Both the position numbers and the translations under genes were made by a program. A DNA stretch of 15,096 nt from Phycisphaerae bacterium (GTDB lineage: Bacteria > Planctomycetota > Phycisphaerae > UBA1845 > UTPLA1). The first letter of the stretch is position 1. Each line of letters begins with the position of its first letter. Below are positions 13,992-15,096 of the stretch, piece after piece. The DNA is taken from assembly GCA_016935885.1 (NCBI GenBank), contig JAFGQA010000326.1, positions 1 to 15,096 of the forward strand, in the 5' to 3' direction. The notes beneath the pieces are model-generated. The model was not told where the DNA came from. It saw only the letters and a list, made by a program, of their open reading frames with translations, and searched no databases.

Positions 13992-14789
13992 ATGTCCAAA
14001 TGCCTCTTCTGTCAAGCACGACTCACAAGAGCCAATCGCAGCAAAGAACACGCGATCCCACGGTGGATTGTGCGGCGACTGCAATGCGAAGATGATGACT
14101 ACGTGGGTCAGACGCTGACGTATCCGAATGTGCCGCACGAAGTCCTAGCAGAACGCGTCCAATCCATCAACAGCATCCTCTTGGGCAACGTGTGCACTGC
14201 ATGCAACGGGGGGTGGATGTCCGATCTCGAACGAAGCACCACTCCACTGCTCGAAGCTTTGTGGGAACCAAGGAATCCGACAGTCCTGACGCCAGAGCAA
14301 TGCGTCACCATCGCGAGGTGGATCTTCAAGACGGCAGCAACAGTAAGCTACGCCTCAGCGTATAAGAAGATAATGCCGCTCCAGCATATACACGAGTTCT
14401 TCGCCACGCGGCGCCTTCCCGCCAATGCGACGGTTGATCTAGCCTATTGCGCACGAAGCGACCGGTCGATCCAAACGCTCCAAGGGGGCAATAAGCGTTT
14501 CGCCATCCGCGACCCCAACGTCAGCGAATCGGATTTGAAAGACACCTACTTGATCACGCTACACTTCGATCACGTCATGTTTCGCCTGGGATGGACACCC
14601 GTGACCGGAATCAGAGCTCAGCCCGTTCCCAAAGAGACCGTACATCGGCTCTTTCCTCCCCCTGGCCAGGATATCCTTGTCCAAGCCACGAAAGGCAAGG
14701 TGTTTCTGGATCACGTCCAGTTCCACTTCCTCGCGACCATCTTCTCCGAAGACGGACTCTTTGACAGAGGGACCAGGGACAGCTCCTGA
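13992..14789 (+). CDS. HNH-like zinc protein of unknown function
   Basis: 265 residues. The N-terminal 80 residues hold a treble-clef/HNH-like arrangement: CLFC (C4, C7), KEHAIPRW (E19-H20, P23, W25) and CTACNGGWMSDLE (C68, C71, N72, W75, E80). Two CxxC pairs probably bind zinc, with the His and Asn in HNH-nuclease-like positions. Many bacterial hypothetical proteins share CxxC...EHxxPxW...CxxCNxGWM. The remaining 185 residues show no motif I recognise. Nuclease activity is possible but not shown. ATG 13992 has only GGGA (13982-13985) as a ribosome site. The C-terminus DRGTRDSS is encoded by GGGACCAGGGACAGCTCC, which reads like an intergenic repeat and may be a tail extension. It follows the Sel1/TPR gene by 152 bases. 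Confidence 0.7.
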   Translation: MSKCLFCQARLTRANRSKEHAIPRWIVRRLQCEDDDYVGQTLTYPNVPHEVLAERVQSINSILLGNVCTACNGGWMSDLERSTTPLLEALWEPRNPTVLTPEQCVTIARWIFKTAATVSYASAYKKIMPLQHIHEFFATRRLPANATVDLAYCARSDRSIQTLQGGNKRFAIRDPNVSESDLKDTYLITLHFDHVMFRLGWTPVTGIRAQPVPKETVHRLFPPPGQDILVQATKGKVFLDHVQFHFLATIFSEDGLFDRGTRDSS

Positions 14790-14807
14790 ATGTCAAGTAT
14801 CCGCGCA

Positions 14808-14864
14808 TCAGCCGCCTGATCCCAGACTCCTCATCGCGGGCAGGTCCAGCTCCCCCTTCACGCC
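14808..14864 (-). pseudogene. Fragment sharing the 3' end of the 91-residue gene
   Basis: GVKGELDLPAMRSLGSGG plus stop aligns to the last 18 codons and stop of 11605-11880 (42 of 57 bases identical by my count). In the GVKGELDL part all three differences are at third codon positions. Upstream of 14864 the frame continues to 15035 but without resemblance to the other gene, so this is a decayed or recombined 3' remnant. Confidence 0.5.
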
Positions 14865-14970
14865 CGACCGGAAACCGGGTCGCGTCTCCAGATTCAAGAT
14901 TCGGCACCAGGAGCTGTGAGTCCCGCGGTGTCGGCGTCCGCAGGCCGCGTCGGCCATGACGTGCTCGGCT

Positions 14971-14987
14971 TTTCCAAGCCTTGGAAA
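14971..14987. repeat. Perfect 17-base palindrome TTTCCAAG-C-CTTGGAAA
   Basis: Eight-base perfect arms around one base, with further TTCC/TTTTTCCAA words just after (14989-15008). It lies in the terminal 307-base spacer, where I see no complete gene. Such TTCCAA-rich palindromes recur between genes in PVC-type genomes (recollection), so it may be a dispersed element or a binding site. Confidence 0.5.
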
Positions 14988-15096
14988 CTTCCAGCCCCAT
15001 TTTTCCAATGCCGCGGATTCTAAGATCAAGTGCAACAGCTGTCGAGTTAGCCACAGGCGGCCGCGCCGCTCCGACGAGCCTGGGTGAGGCCCATTC

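Noticed and set aside
14865..15035. Minus-strand frame upstream of the 3' fragment as a complete gene
   Set aside because: It passes through the TTTCCAAG palindrome and intergenic-type repeats and shows no resemblance to the related gene beyond its last 18 codons.
1..15096. CRISPR array, tRNA or rRNA
   Set aside because: No regularly spaced repeats, no cloverleaf with a T-loop GTTCRA motif and no rRNA-like sequence were seen.

Overview
The window looks like a chromosomal segment from a GC-rich member of the PVC superphylum (Verrucomicrobiota, Kiritimatiellota, Lentisphaerota or Planctomycetota type). That placement is an inference. It rests on a PEP-CTERM envelope protein, an REP-associated tyrosine transposase with its REP hairpins, an alkaline-phosphatase-fold/TPR/sulfotransferase fusion, Sel1/TPR proteins and several kinds of short intergenic repeat. 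No rRNA, tRNA or CRISPR array was found, and nothing fixes the species.

Left part (1-4570): a PEP-CTERM protein (275-1060), a REP-associated transposase on the minus strand (1114-1695) bracketed by two inverted copies of a 25-base REP, and a very GC-rich 920-residue fusion of type I phosphodiesterase, TPR and sulfotransferase domains (1807-4569). This part reads as host or envelope-glycan biology.

Middle part (4570-9810): a spacer with CTCGTC/CTCGTG hexamer repeats and a terminator, then a Fic AMP-transferase gene (4913-6079) with a strong palindrome over its ribosome binding site and short direct repeats on both sides. Next is a repeat-rich spacer, then a minus-strand three-gene operon whose genes overlap: XRE regulator (9443-9772), Ser/Thr kinase (8281-9453) and TPR protein (6443-8287). 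The operon promoter carries a perfect palindrome across its -10 box.

Right part (9810-15096): an ApeA-family HEPN ribonuclease gene (9966-11381), a known type of single-gene anti-phage abortive-infection factor, lies between two diverged 53-base direct repeats. Beyond it are a 91-residue minus-strand gene, a secreted Sel1/transglutaminase-like/TPR protein (11998-13839) and an HNH-like zinc protein (13992-14789). The last two genes have closely similar promoters. The window ends with a fragment sharing the 3' end of the 91-residue gene and a perfect 17-base palindrome.

The stretch from about 4,800 to 14,800 has lower GC than the phosphodiesterase gene and concentrates conflict-type genes: Fic, HTH-kinase-TPR, HEPN and HNH. 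It reads as an accessory or defence island. The HTH-kinase-TPR operon is the best candidate for an undescribed system. Its layout recalls HipBA-type toxin-antitoxin operons, but it uses a eukaryotic-like kinase and a TPR partner.
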